Shown here one piece after another: positions 1-7,307 of a DNA stretch of 32,607 nt. Numbering within the stretch: the stretch's first letter is position 1; each line of letters begins with the position of its first letter. The position numbers and the translations under genes are program-made. The notes below the pieces were generated by a model. The model had not been told where the DNA came from, made no database searches, and saw nothing but the letters and a program-made list of their open reading frames with translations. Source of the stretch: Actinomycetes bacterium (GTDB lineage Bacteria > Actinomycetota > Thermoleophilia > Miltoncostaeales > Miltoncostaeaceae); NCBI GenBank assembly GCA_024639225.1, contig JAHEIS010000012.1:1-32607 (forward strand), given 5' to 3'.

Positions 1-1
1 C

Positions 2-793
2 ATCTCCCAGTCCGAACTGGAGGAGGGGATCCTGCGTGTGATCGCGGGCCCCGAGAAGAAGAGCCGCCTCCTCGGGGAGAAGGAGAAGGTCATCACGGCC
101 TACCACGAGATGGGCCACGCTCTCGTCGGCCACTTTCTGCCCAATGCCGATCCGGTCCACAAGATCAGCGTGATCGCCCGCGGCCAGGCCCTTGGCTACA
201 CGATCTCCATGCCGCGTGACGACACCTTCCTGACGACTCGCGCGCAGCTGCAGGACACCATGGCCATGACCTTGGGTGGGCGCGCCGCCGAGGAGCTGGT
301 CTTCGACGAGATCACGACGGGAGCCGCGAACGACCTCGAGAAGGTCACCTCCACCGCCAAGCAGATGACCATGCGTTTCGGTATGTCGGACAAGCTCGGT
401 CCGCGCGTGCTCGGCGCCGACTCCGGCGCGCCGTTCCTGGGGCGCGACATGGGCTCGGACCCGGACTACTCCGAGGACATCGCCCGCGTCATCGACGAGG
501 AGATCCGCCGCCTCATCGAGGACGCTCACCAGCTGGCACGGGACATCCTGGTCGAACACCGCGATCAGCTCGAGAACATCAGCCAGATCCTGTTGCGGCG
601 CGAGACGATCGAGCGCGAGGAGTTCATCCAGTTGCTGGAGGGCGTGCCCGAGGCCGAGGTCTTCCGCTCGCACGACGAGGAGGCGGCCCGCCGCCGCGCC
701 GAGGGCGAGGACGCGCCCGAGGCCTCGCCGAGCTCAACCGGCTCCCGCCTGCCGTACCCGCCCGCTCCGCCCCGCCCGGTCACCGAGACCTGA
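2..793 (+). CDS. ftsH: ATP-dependent zinc metalloprotease FtsH, C-terminal part (5' truncated by window)
   Basis: This is the peptidase half of the membrane-anchored AAA+ protease FtsH, which degrades misfolded membrane proteins and some soluble regulators. The frame is open to the left window edge. The ORF-track start at base 38 is an internal GTG, because the upstream codons read on as the usual 'ELEEGILRVIAGPEKKSR' linker between the AAA and M41 domains. The M41 zinc site is visible as HEMGH, with the downstream Asp in 'GAANDLEKVT' as the likely third ligand. The membrane segments and the AAA module lie outside the window. After the protease domain comes a roughly 45-residue charged, proline-rich tail. 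A strong hairpin begins six bases after the stop, so ftsH ends its transcript here. Family assignment is very secure. Confidence 0.96.
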   Translation: MSQSELEEGILRVIAGPEKKSRLLGEKEKVITAYHEMGHALVGHFLPNADPVHKISVIARGQALGYTISMPRDDTFLTTRAQLQDTMAMTLGGRAAEELVFDEITTGAANDLEKVTSTAKQMTMRFGMSDKLGPRVLGADSGAPFLGRDMGSDPDYSEDIARVIDEEIRRLIEDAHQLARDILVEHRDQLENISQILLRRETIEREEFIQLLEGVPEAEVFRSHDEEAARRRAEGEDAPEASPSSTGSRLPYPPAPPRPVTET

Positions 794-798
794 GCCGT

Positions 799-822
799 GG
801 CTCGCCGGCCGGCCGGCGAGCC
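799..822 (+). terminator. Perfect 24-base palindrome, probable ftsH terminator
   Basis: GGCTCGCCGGCC is followed directly by its exact reverse complement, giving a 10-bp GC stem with a CCGG loop six bases after the ftsH stop. No T-tract follows, so it may act as a GC-rich intrinsic or Rho-assisted terminator, or stabilise the 3' end. The function is inferred. Confidence 0.6.
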
Positions 823-1190
823 GGACCGCAGCCGCCGACGTTCCGGGCATCGGCTCCGAGGTCGCCGCCGGCTTCTCCGACCACGCGGTCGGCGCGCGTC
901 GCGACCGGCTCCTGACGTGCTCCGCGGGCCGTCGGCTCCTGGCGCGACGCCCTGACCGCCGTGACGCTCGGCGGGGAGTTCCTCGCCAATGCCGGGGCCG
1001 GCGACCGCGGCCAGACGGAAGACCCGTGCCGCCATCTTCGACTTCCTCAGTCGCCTCGGGCACGAGTTGGTCCCGACGTCGGCGGCCTCTACGCGCCGGG
1101 GTGGCACCCCGGCTTCCCCGCGCCCGTCAACGAGGCCCTGAAGGCGACACCGATCCCCGTCTGACGGCGCGCTCCGATTCCGGGGGCGGC
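823..1190 (+). other. Gene-free spacer between ftsH and folP with possible decayed coding remnants
   Basis: No convincing intact gene is present. The 67-residue ORF at 961-1164 has no recognisable family and no ribosome binding site. Short protein-like stretches do appear in shifting plus-strand frames, for example 'ALTAVTLGGEFLAN' near 949-990, 'RAAIFDFLSRLGHELVP' near 1030-1080 and 'GWHPGFPAPVNEALKA' near 1098-1145. This suggests a frameshifted, degraded gene. A second hairpin (GCCGGGG/CCCCGGC, loop TGGCA) sits at 1095-1113. In many actinobacteria folE lies at this position, and part of the remnant is loosely reminiscent of a FolE C-terminus, but the likeness is too weak for a call. Confidence 0.35.
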
Positions 1191-1203
1191 TAGTCTGACC
1201 CGG
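1191..1203 (+). promoter_or_regulatory. Leaderless promoter of folP (-10 TAGTCT)
   Basis: TAGTCT at 1191-1196 fits the actinobacterial TANNNT -10 element and lies exactly 6 bases before the GTG start. Transcription would therefore begin at or next to the start codon. No Shine-Dalgarno sequence is present. No clear -35 is visible. The same arrangement precedes three other genes in the window. Confidence 0.6.
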
Positions 1204-2033
1204 TGGCTTCGCCGCTGGCACACCTCTCGCGCCCCGCGGTGATGGGCATCCTCAACGTGACGCCCGATTCGTTCTCTGACGGTGGCCGGCACCTGGCGAC
1301 CGATGCCGCCGTCGCGCACCTGCGGGCGATGGCGAGGGCGGGCGCGGCGATCGTCGATGTCGGCGCCGAGAGCACCCGCCCCGGGGCCGCGCGCGTGTCC
1401 GGTCCCGAGCAGCGCCGACGCCTGGAGCCCGTGTTCGCCGCGCTTCGTGGGGATCCGCCGGTGGCGATCTCGATCGACACGACCCGCGCCGAGGTCGCCG
1501 AGGCCGCTCTGGTCGCGGGCGCCTCGATCATCAATGACGTCAGCGCCGGTCGTGAGGAGCCGGAGATCCTCGACCTCGCCGCCGAGCGGGGCGCGGGCGT
1601 CGTGCTCATGCACATGCGGGGAGAGCCGGGAACGATGCAGGAGGACCCGCGCTACGACGACGTGGTGGGCGAGGTTGCCGCCTTCCTGGCCGCGCGGGCG
1701 GCGCACGCCCGCGACTGCGGCATCGCGCCGTCCGCGATCATGCTCGATCCCGGCATCGGGTTCGGCAAGACGCTCGCGCACAATCTGGCGCTCCTGCGAG
1801 GGCTCTCCCGGATCGTGGAGCTCGGCCACCCCGTTCTCGTCGGGATCTCCCGCAAGAGCATGCTCGGTGCGCTGACCGACCGACCGTCCGTCCAGGACCG
1901 ACTCGCCGGGTCGCTGTCCGGGGCCCTCGCGGCGGTCGCGGCGGGCGCCTCCGTCGTGCGGGTCCACGATGTGCGCGATACCGTCGATGCCTTGGCCGTC
2001 TGGGGCGCCATCCACGGGGAGGAGACCGCGTGA
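1203..2033 (+). CDS. folP: Dihydropteroate synthase
   Basis: The enzyme joins 6-hydroxymethyl-7,8-dihydropterin pyrophosphate to p-aminobenzoate to make dihydropteroate in folate synthesis. The N-terminal signature 'MGILNVTPDSFSDGG' begins near residue 14. 'DVGAESTRPGA' follows, then 'SIDTTRAEVA' and 'IINDVSAG'. The C-terminal pterin/phosphate-binding segment includes 'DPGIGFGKT' and 'GISRKSML'. At 276 residues the length is normal for a TIM-barrel DHPS. The GTG start is supported by a -10 element 6 bases upstream, which implies a leaderless message. The stop overlaps the start of folB by four bases (GTGA), so the two are translationally coupled. It is the first gene of the folP-folB-folK-DUF2469-coaX-dusB run. 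folE is not in this window. Confidence 0.97.
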   Translation: MASPLAHLSRPAVMGILNVTPDSFSDGGRHLATDAAVAHLRAMARAGAAIVDVGAESTRPGAARVSGPEQRRRLEPVFAALRGDPPVAISIDTTRAEVAEAALVAGASIINDVSAGREEPEILDLAAERGAGVVLMHMRGEPGTMQEDPRYDDVVGEVAAFLAARAAHARDCGIAPSAIMLDPGIGFGKTLAHNLALLRGLSRIVELGHPVLVGISRKSMLGALTDRPSVQDRLAGSLSGALAAVAAGASVVRVHDVRDTVDALAVWGAIHGEETA

Positions 2034-2416
2034 GCGTTCAGGGAAGTGATGCCGAGGTCGCGATCCTCGGCCTGGAGGTGTTCGGACGCCACGGGGTGTT
2101 TCCGGCCGAGCGGGAACTCGGCCAGCGGTTCATCGTCGATCTCGTGGTCGACCTCGACCTCGCCCCGGCGACGGTCAGCGACCGCCTCGAGGACACCGTC
2201 GACTACGCGGGCCTGGCCGACGCCGTCGCCGAGATCGTTGGCGGCGAGCCGTTCGCCCTGCTCGAGCGGCTGGCCCAGGTGATCGCCGAGCGCGTGCTGG
2301 ATGAACCCCATGCCTCCGGCGTCGCCGTCACGGTCCACAAGCCCCACGTCGCGATACCGCACACCGTCGCGGAGTCCCGGGTGACGGTCCGCCGCCGGCG
2401 GGGTCGCGCGGGGTGA
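2030..2416 (+). CDS. folB: Dihydroneopterin aldolase
   Basis: FolB cleaves 7,8-dihydroneopterin to 6-hydroxymethyl-7,8-dihydropterin and glycolaldehyde, two steps upstream of FolP. The 128-residue protein has the family pattern: 'LGLEVFGRHGVFPAERELGQRF' near residues 13-34 with the conserved 'GxxGVxxxER', then 'EDTVDYAGLA' (substrate-site Tyr) and 'LLERLAQVIAERVL'. The C-terminal strand is 'VAVTVHKPHVAIP'. It starts with a GTG inside the folP stop and overlaps folK by the same GTGA junction, which indicates tight coupling in the folate operon. Length and motifs are ordinary. Confidence 0.95.
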   Translation: MSVQGSDAEVAILGLEVFGRHGVFPAERELGQRFIVDLVVDLDLAPATVSDRLEDTVDYAGLADAVAEIVGGEPFALLERLAQVIAERVLDEPHASGVAVTVHKPHVAIPHTVAESRVTVRRRRGRAG

Positions 2417-2973
2417 GGCCGAGGAGCACCTACTGGATCGGCCTCGGTGCGAACCTCGGTGACCCTCCGCGGGCGATGGCCGAGATGCTGGAGGGTCTCG
2501 CCCTCGCCGGGGACCGGATCGAGGCGGCCAGCTCTCTCTACCGCACCGCACCGCGCGACCTCGAGGACCAGCCGCCATTTCTCAACGCCGCCGCCCGGCT
2601 GTCCAGCGAGGCGGAGCCGCGCGCGCTCCTGGCGCGGGTGAAGAACCTCGAGTCAGCGATCGGTCGTCGGCCCGGCCTCCGGTTCGGCCCCCGGCTCATC
2701 GACTGCGATCTTCTTCTGTGGAGCGGCGGAGCCTGGTCGGACGCCGCGCTGGTGATCCCCCACCCGCGTCTGACGGACCGGCGCTTCGCCCTCGTCCCAC
2801 TCCTGGAGATCGATCCCGATCTCGTCCTGCCGGACGGACGGGGGCTGGCGGAGTGCGAGCGCGCGTTGCCGTACGCCGAGCAGCCGGTGGACCGGCATCT
2901 GCCGGGCGAGGCCTGGGCGGCGCTAGACTGGCGCGGTTCCCGACCGGGGGTGGGCGATGTCGAAGACCGATGA
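2413..2973 (+). CDS. folK: 6-hydroxymethyl-7,8-dihydropterin pyrophosphokinase (HPPK)
   Basis: FolK transfers pyrophosphate from ATP to 6-hydroxymethyl-dihydropterin, supplying the substrate of FolP. Visible signatures are the N-terminal 'IGLGANLGDP', 'SSLYRTAP', 'PPFLNAA', and the magnesium/substrate motif 'RFGPRLIDCDLLL' with its two catalytic-site Asp residues. 'IPHPRLTDRRFALVPL' follows. At 186 residues it is slightly longer than the minimal enzyme because of a roughly 30-residue C-terminal extension after 'LVLPDGRGLAECERAL'. It starts by GTGA overlap with folB. Its last 17 bases overlap the next gene, whose own promoter appears to lie inside the folK 3' end. Confidence 0.95.
   Translation: MRPRSTYWIGLGANLGDPPRAMAEMLEGLALAGDRIEAASSLYRTAPRDLEDQPPFLNAAARLSSEAEPRALLARVKNLESAIGRRPGLRFGPRLIDCDLLLWSGGAWSDAALVIPHPRLTDRRFALVPLLEIDPDLVLPDGRGLAECERALPYAEQPVDRHLPGEAWAALDWRGSRPGVGDVEDR
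2924..2929 (+). promoter_or_regulatory. Possible internal -10 (TAGACT) for the DUF2469 gene
   Basis: TAGACT inside the 3' end of folK matches TANNNT and lies 27 bases before the ATG of the DUF2469 gene. That leaves room for a short leader containing the GGGGG ribosome-binding stretch at 2946-2950. No -35 is evident. This is a weak, position-based call. Confidence 0.3.
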
Positions 2974-3271
2974 ACTGGACGAATTCGAGGCCGAACTCGA
3001 GCTCCGGCTCAAGCGCGAGTACGCCGATGTCTACCCCCTGTTTCGCTACTGCGTTCTCACCTCCGACGCCACCTACCTCTGCAATGACTACACCCGTGAC
3101 GTCACGCCCCAGGCGGCCTACCCGATGTTCCGCATCGAGATGGAGGATGTCTGGGTGTGGGACCGCAACCGCCCGACCCGGATCATTCCCAAGGTGGAGA
3201 TCCACACGAGCCAGGACGTCACCATCGAGGTGCTGCGCGGCGACGAGAATGAGGCCGACGACACGGCGTGA
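2957..3271 (+). CDS. DUF2469-family protein, function unknown
   Basis: A 104-residue soluble acidic protein that resembles the actinobacterial DUF2469 family. The shared pattern as I recall it is an N-terminal 'EFEAELELRLKREY' helix, a central 'YPMFRIEMEDVWVWDRNRPTR' core (starting near residue 55) and a C-terminal 'VEIHTSQDVTIEVL'. In mycobacteria the family is found near rnhB. Here it sits between folK, which it overlaps by 17 bases, and coaX, which it overlaps by four bases. The ATG is preceded by GGGGG with six bases of spacing. No catalytic motif, signal peptide or membrane segment is visible. The function is unknown; the location says only that it is co-transcribed with cofactor genes. 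Confidence 0.85.
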   Translation: MSKTDELDEFEAELELRLKREYADVYPLFRYCVLTSDATYLCNDYTRDVTPQAAYPMFRIEMEDVWVWDRNRPTRIIPKVEIHTSQDVTIEVLRGDENEADDTA

Positions 3272-4047
3272 GCATGCTGCTCGTCGTTGACGTCGGCAAC
3301 ACCCACACCGCCGCGGGTGTCTACAGCGGCCGGCAACTCCTGCATGAGTGGCGCCTGTCCACCGAGCGCGACGCGACGGTCGACGAGCTCGCGGGCCGGC
3401 ACGACCAGATCCTGCGACTGCGCGGCGGCAGCCTCGCGGACATCGACCACGTCGTTGTCTGCTCCGTCGTCCCGTCGCTCACAGCGGCCTACGCTGATCT
3501 CTCGGCCAAGTACATCGACACCGATGCCCTCGTGCTGGGCCCCGACGTCCGCACCGGGATCACGATCCGCATCGACACGCCGGCCGAGCTGGGCCCGGAT
3601 CGTCTCGCCAACGCCGTCGCCGCGTGGCAGCGCTACGGCACGGCCTGCGTTGTGGTGGACTTCGGCACCGCGACGACCTTCGACGCGATCTCCGCGACCG
3701 GCGAGTATCTGGGCGGTGCCATCGCGCCCGGGCTCGAGACGTCGCTGGAGGCCCTCAGCGAGCGGGCCGCGCGCCTGCTCAAGGTGGACGTTCGCCCGCC
3801 GGAGAGCGTGATCGGGCGGTCGACCGTGCAGAGCATGCAGTCCGGGCTGGTCTACGGCACCGTCGGTCAGGTCGACGGCATCGTCGGTCGCCTGCGCGCT
3901 GAGCTCGGGGATCCGGTGGCCGTCGTGGCGACCGGCGGTCTGGGATCCCTGATCACGCCATTGTCAGAGACGATCGCCGCCCACGATCCCCAGCTCACCC
4001 TCGAAGGCCTGCAGCGGGTCCACGAGATGAATGGCGGCGAGCGATGA
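3268..4047 (+). CDS. coaX: Type III pantothenate kinase
   Basis: CoaX phosphorylates pantothenate in the first committed step of CoA synthesis. It belongs to the ASKHA kinase fold and needs a monovalent cation. The N-terminal phosphate loop 'LVVDVGNTHT', the 'GPDRLANAVAA' segment (catalytic Asp) and 'VVVDFGTATTFD' are all present, as is the C-terminal 'VVATGGLG'. At 259 residues it is typical. The GTG at 3268 overlaps the DUF2469 stop by GTGA; an ATG two codons later is an alternative start. The stop overlaps an ATGA that would be the most upstream start of dusB. Confidence 0.96.
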   Translation: MSMLLVVDVGNTHTAAGVYSGRQLLHEWRLSTERDATVDELAGRHDQILRLRGGSLADIDHVVVCSVVPSLTAAYADLSAKYIDTDALVLGPDVRTGITIRIDTPAELGPDRLANAVAAWQRYGTACVVVDFGTATTFDAISATGEYLGGAIAPGLETSLEALSERAARLLKVDVRPPESVIGRSTVQSMQSGLVYGTVGQVDGIVGRLRAELGDPVAVVATGGLGSLITPLSETIAAHDPQLTLEGLQRVHEMNGGER

Positions 4048-4124
4048 GGAAGCGGATGCGCCCCGTTCTCGGGGTACGGGCCGAGGCCCACCGGGCTCCA
4101 CGCCCGCGGCCGGAGGGATGGCCC

Positions 4125-5096
4125 GTGGCCGACCCGTTCGCCATCGGCGACGTCATGATTCCCAACCGGATCATCCAGGCGCCGCTGGCGGGCATCGCCA
4201 ATCGGGCCTTCCGGCGTCAGTCCCGGCGCCACGGCGCCGGGGCGACGGTCTCCGAGATGGTGTCGGCCCATGCCCTCGTGCGCGACAACCCCCAGAGCAT
4301 CGCGATGGCGACCCCCGCCGAGGACGAGTCGCCGGTCGGCATACAGATCTTCGGTGCCGAGCCCCAGGTCATGGCGAACGCCGCGGCGATCGTGGCCGAC
4401 GCCGGCGCCGACTGGATCGATGTGAACATGGGATGCCCGGTCGGCAAGGTCTGCCGGACCGGGGCCGGATCCGCTCTGCTCGACGATCCGGTCCGCGCCG
4501 CCGAGTTGGTCGCGGCGATGGTCGCCGCCGTGGACATTCCCGTCACCGTCAAGATGCGCCGTGGCATGACGCCCGCCACCTCCCGGCCGACCGAGACGGC
4601 GCGGGTCTTGGCCGATGCCGGGGCGGCCGCGATCTGTTTTCATCCGCGCGCCGCCGCCGAGGAGTACGCCGGCTCGGCCGACCACACCATCACCGCCGCC
4701 GTGGTCGAGGCGGTCGACGTCCCGGTGATCGCGTCCGGAGACGTGAGGACCCCCGAGGAGGCGGCGACGGTCATGGAGAGCACCGGCTGCGCAGCGATCG
4801 CGGTCGGCCGGGCGGCCCTCGGGAACCCGTGGGTGTTCGGCGCGATGGTCCGCGGAGAAGCCGTCCCGAGGATGAGCCTCGCCGACACGGCCGTCGAGCT
4901 GCGCGGCTACGTCGGGGAGCTGATCGCTCTCCAGGGGGCGCGGCGGGCGAACAAGGATCTCCGCAAGTTCTACCCCTGGTACCTGGCCGGACACGGTTTT
5001 CCGGACGAGCGGATGCGCCTCATGCAGACCGCGGATACCGCCGATGAGGCGCTTGATGTCCTCGAGGAGTGGGTCGGTCAACCCACCGCGGCTTGA
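4125..5096 (+). CDS. dusB: tRNA-dihydrouridine synthase (DusB-type)
   Basis: This FMN-dependent enzyme reduces uridine to dihydrouridine in the tRNA D-loop. The core reads 'IIQAPLAGIANRAFRR' (flavin site), 'GIQIFGAEP', then 'DVNMGCPVGKVCRTGAG' with the GCP cysteine expected to be catalytic. 'VTVKMRRGM', 'CFHPRAA' and 'VIASGDVRTPEEA' follow, with 'AVGRAALGNPWVF' as the phosphate-binding end of the barrel. The C-terminal helical tRNA-binding domain is short. The ORF track starts at an ATG at 4044 that overlaps coaX, but those first 27 residues are Arg/Pro-rich and unlike the family. A GGAGGG ribosome binding site sits seven bases before the GTG at 4125, so I prefer that start (323 residues). 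The ATGA overlap at 4044 could still allow coupled re-initiation. Confidence 0.93.
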   Translation: MADPFAIGDVMIPNRIIQAPLAGIANRAFRRQSRRHGAGATVSEMVSAHALVRDNPQSIAMATPAEDESPVGIQIFGAEPQVMANAAAIVADAGADWIDVNMGCPVGKVCRTGAGSALLDDPVRAAELVAAMVAAVDIPVTVKMRRGMTPATSRPTETARVLADAGAAAICFHPRAAAEEYAGSADHTITAAVVEAVDVPVIASGDVRTPEEAATVMESTGCAAIAVGRAALGNPWVFGAMVRGEAVPRMSLADTAVELRGYVGELIALQGARRANKDLRKFYPWYLAGHGFPDERMRLMQTADTADEALDVLEEWVGQPTAA

Positions 5097-5122
5097 AAGA
5101 GGCACGTAACCTCCAGTAATTT
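5093..5122 (+). promoter_or_regulatory. Sigma-70-type promoter for greA-lysS
   Basis: TTGAAA (5093-5098) and TAATTT (5117-5122) are separated by 18 bases, a near-consensus housekeeping promoter and strikingly AT-rich for this genome. It overlaps the dusB stop codon. The predicted transcript start is near 5129, giving a leader of about 45 bases before greA. Confidence 0.7.
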
Positions 5123-5175
5123 TCGGCGCCGCACCGGGGCGTGCCCGCACCCGAGCCAACAAGGGAAGCTCAAAG

Positions 5176-5655
5176 ATGGATCGCGAAGTCATCCTCACCG
5201 AAGAGGGCCACCAGAAGCTCAAGGACGAGATCGAGCACCTCACGACCACCAAGCGTCGCGAGGTGGCCGAGCGGATCAAAGAAGCGCGTGAGTTCGGTGA
5301 CATCTCCGAGAACTCGGAGTACGACGACGCCAAGAACGAGCAGGCGGCCATCGAGTACCGGATCCAGGTGCTGGAGCAGAAGCTGCGCAACGCCCGGGTG
5401 GTGGACAAGAGCGAGGTCTCGACCGACGCCATCTCCGTCGGCTCGGTCGTGAGCCTGCGCGAGAAGGGCAAGCGCAAGAGCATCGACTACGAGATCGTCG
5501 GCGCCGCCGAGTCCGACCCGCGCAAGGGCAAGCTCTCCAACGAGAGCCCGATTGGTAAGGCGCTGATGGGGCACAAGGAGGGCGACATGGTCACGATCCC
5601 CGCTCCCCGCGGCCCGATCGAGTACAAGGTCGTCAAGATCGCGGCAGGTGCCTGA
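5176..5655 (+). CDS. greA: Transcription elongation factor GreA
   Basis: GreA inserts its coiled coil into the RNA polymerase secondary channel and stimulates cleavage of backtracked transcripts. The N-terminal coiled coil covers about residues 1-75. The acidic tip is visible as 'EFGDISENSEYDDAKNEQ'. The C-terminal FKBP-like domain ends with 'GKLSNESPIGKALMGHKEGD' and 'RGPIEYKVVKI'. At 159 residues it is full length. An AAGGGA ribosome binding site precedes the ATG. Its own promoter lies about 55 bases upstream. The last eight bases overlap the start of lysS, so the two are co-transcribed and probably coupled. Confidence 0.97.
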   Translation: MDREVILTEEGHQKLKDEIEHLTTTKRREVAERIKEAREFGDISENSEYDDAKNEQAAIEYRIQVLEQKLRNARVVDKSEVSTDAISVGSVVSLREKGKRKSIDYEIVGAAESDPRKGKLSNESPIGKALMGHKEGDMVTIPAPRGPIEYKVVKIAAGA

Positions 5656-7144
5656 CGATCCGGCCGACGGAGATGAGGCCGGTCTCGCCCGGCTGATCTC
5701 CGAACGACGGGCGAAGGCAGAGGCTCTCCGGGCCGCCGGGGGCGACCCGTTCCCACGGTCGTTTCCGGGGCGCATCACGATCGCCGAGGCGCGCGCGATC
5801 GGCGAACCGCTGGAATCCGGTGACACGGCCGAAGGCCGCCTGCGGATCGCCGGTCGCGTCACCGCCCGCCGCGGCCAGGGCAAGATGGCCTTCCTCGACA
5901 TCGAGGATCGCAGCGGCAGCCTCCAGCTCTGGGCCACGCTCGACCGTCTCGGCGAGGATGGCCTCGCCGCGATCACGGGCCTCGACGTCGGCGACATCAT
6001 CGGGGCCGACGGCCCGATCGCGCGGACCCGCCGGGGCGAGCTGAGCATCGCCGTCGAGTCCTCCCAGCTCCTGGCCAAGGCGCTGCGACCACCCCCCGAC
6101 AAGCACGCGGGGCTCAGAGATGCGGAGACGCGTTACCGCCAGCGCTACCTCGACCTCATGGCCGATGAAGACGCGCGCGCACTGTTCATCACGCGGGCCC
6201 GGGCGATCTCCGGCCTGCGGAGATTCCTCGACGACCGTGGCTTCATCGAGGTGGAGACGCCCGTGCTGCAGCCGGTCGACGGCGGCGCGGCCGCCCGGCC
6301 CTTCACGACCCACCACAACAGCCTCGACCGCGACCTCTATCTGCGCATCGCCACCGAGCTGTACCTCAAGCGCTGCATCGTCGGCGGCCTCGAGAAGGTC
6401 TACGAGCTGGGTAAGGACTTCCGCAACGAGGGCGTCAGCTTCAAGCACAACCCCGAGTTCACGATGCTCGAGACCTACGAGGCGTACGCCGACTACACCG
6501 ATGTCGCGGTGATGCTCGAGGAGATGGTCGGCGCCGCCGCCCAGGCGGCGACCGGCGGGATGGTCGTCCCCTGGGGCGACGACGAGATCGATCTGACCCC
6601 GCCATGGCCGCGGCGCGACTTCCGCGACGCCATCGGCGAGTCGAGCGGGGTCGACGTGCGGCAGCATGCGGACGCGGATTCCCTCCGCGCCGCGATGCGC
6701 GCCGCCGGCTTCGACGCGCCGGAGGGCGCGAGCTGGGCCAAGCTCGTCGACAACCTGCTCGGCCAGTCGCTCGAGCCGACCCTCATCCAGCCGACCATTC
6801 TCACGGACTACCCGATCGAGCTCTCGCCGTTCGCAAAGCGCAGCCCCGACGACCCTCACACGGTCGAGCGCTTCGAGGCCTTCTGTGGCGGGATGGAGAT
6901 CGCCAACGCCTTCACCGAACTCAACGATCCCGACGACCAGCGGGAGCGGATGGCCGTGCTCGCCGCGGAGCTTGCCGGTGGCGACGACGAGGCCCAGCCG
7001 GAGGATGAGGACTTCCTCGCAGCGCTCGAGTACGGCATGCCGCCCACCGGTGGCCTCGGCCTGGGCATCGATCGCCTGGTGATGCTCCTGACCGGGAGGA
7101 CCTCGATCCGCGAGGTGGTGCTCTTTCCCGCAGTGCGCACCTGA
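5648..7144 (+). CDS. lysS: Lysyl-tRNA synthetase, class II
   Basis: This enzyme charges tRNA-Lys with lysine. The N-terminal OB-fold anticodon-binding domain (about residues 40-150) contains 'KMAFLDIEDRSGSLQLW'. The class II catalytic core follows: 'FIEVETPVLQP' (motif 1 region), 'LYLRIATELYLKR', motif 2 'KDFRNEGVSFKHNPEFTMLE' and motif 3 'GLGLGIDRLVMLLTG'. It ends with 'SIREVVLFPAVR'. At 498 residues the length is normal. The GTG start lies inside the greA 3' end (8-base overlap). An adenylation-site 'GGAAARPF' loop is intact. No promoter is seen between greA and lysS, so the greA promoter should drive both. The downstream neighbour is convergent. Confidence 0.97.
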   Translation: MPDDPADGDEAGLARLISERRAKAEALRAAGGDPFPRSFPGRITIAEARAIGEPLESGDTAEGRLRIAGRVTARRGQGKMAFLDIEDRSGSLQLWATLDRLGEDGLAAITGLDVGDIIGADGPIARTRRGELSIAVESSQLLAKALRPPPDKHAGLRDAETRYRQRYLDLMADEDARALFITRARAISGLRRFLDDRGFIEVETPVLQPVDGGAAARPFTTHHNSLDRDLYLRIATELYLKRCIVGGLEKVYELGKDFRNEGVSFKHNPEFTMLETYEAYADYTDVAVMLEEMVGAAAQAATGGMVVPWGDDEIDLTPPWPRRDFRDAIGESSGVDVRQHADADSLRAAMRAAGFDAPEGASWAKLVDNLLGQSLEPTLIQPTILTDYPIELSPFAKRSPDDPHTVERFEAFCGGMEIANAFTELNDPDDQRERMAVLAAELAGGDDEAQPEDEDFLAALEYGMPPTGGLGLGIDRLVMLLTGRTSIREVVLFPAVRT

Positions 7145-7280
7145 GCTTCGCCGGATCGCTCGTGACCGGCTGGAACCGACGCTCGGCCACGACGAGCCCG
7201 TGTAAGAGCTCGGAGGCACGACCACCCGGAGCGCGTCAGAGGTGGCAGCCCGTGTGATCCCGCCGCCCGCTCTCAGACGT

Positions 7281-7303
7281 CGCCGCGACCCTCGGGGTCG
7301 GCG
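7281..7303 (-). terminator. Hairpin between convergent lysS and the hydrolase gene
   Basis: CGACCC-TCG-GGGTCG, with an extended CGCCG/CGGCG outer stem and a two-base bulge, lies five bases beyond the hydrolase stop (minus strand) and about 140 bases after lysS. It is a plausible terminator for the minus-strand unit and could work in both directions. No T-tract is seen. Confidence 0.45.
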
Positions 7304-7307
7304 TGCA

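Noticed and set aside
961-1164. 67-residue ORF between ftsH and folP as an intact gene
   Set aside because: No ribosome binding site or -10 element, a large hairpin lies inside it, and coding-like signal changes frame around it.
3867-5483. 538-residue minus-strand ORF across coaX, dusB and greA
   Set aside because: High-GC shadow covering three well-recognised genes; no family motifs or ribosome binding site.
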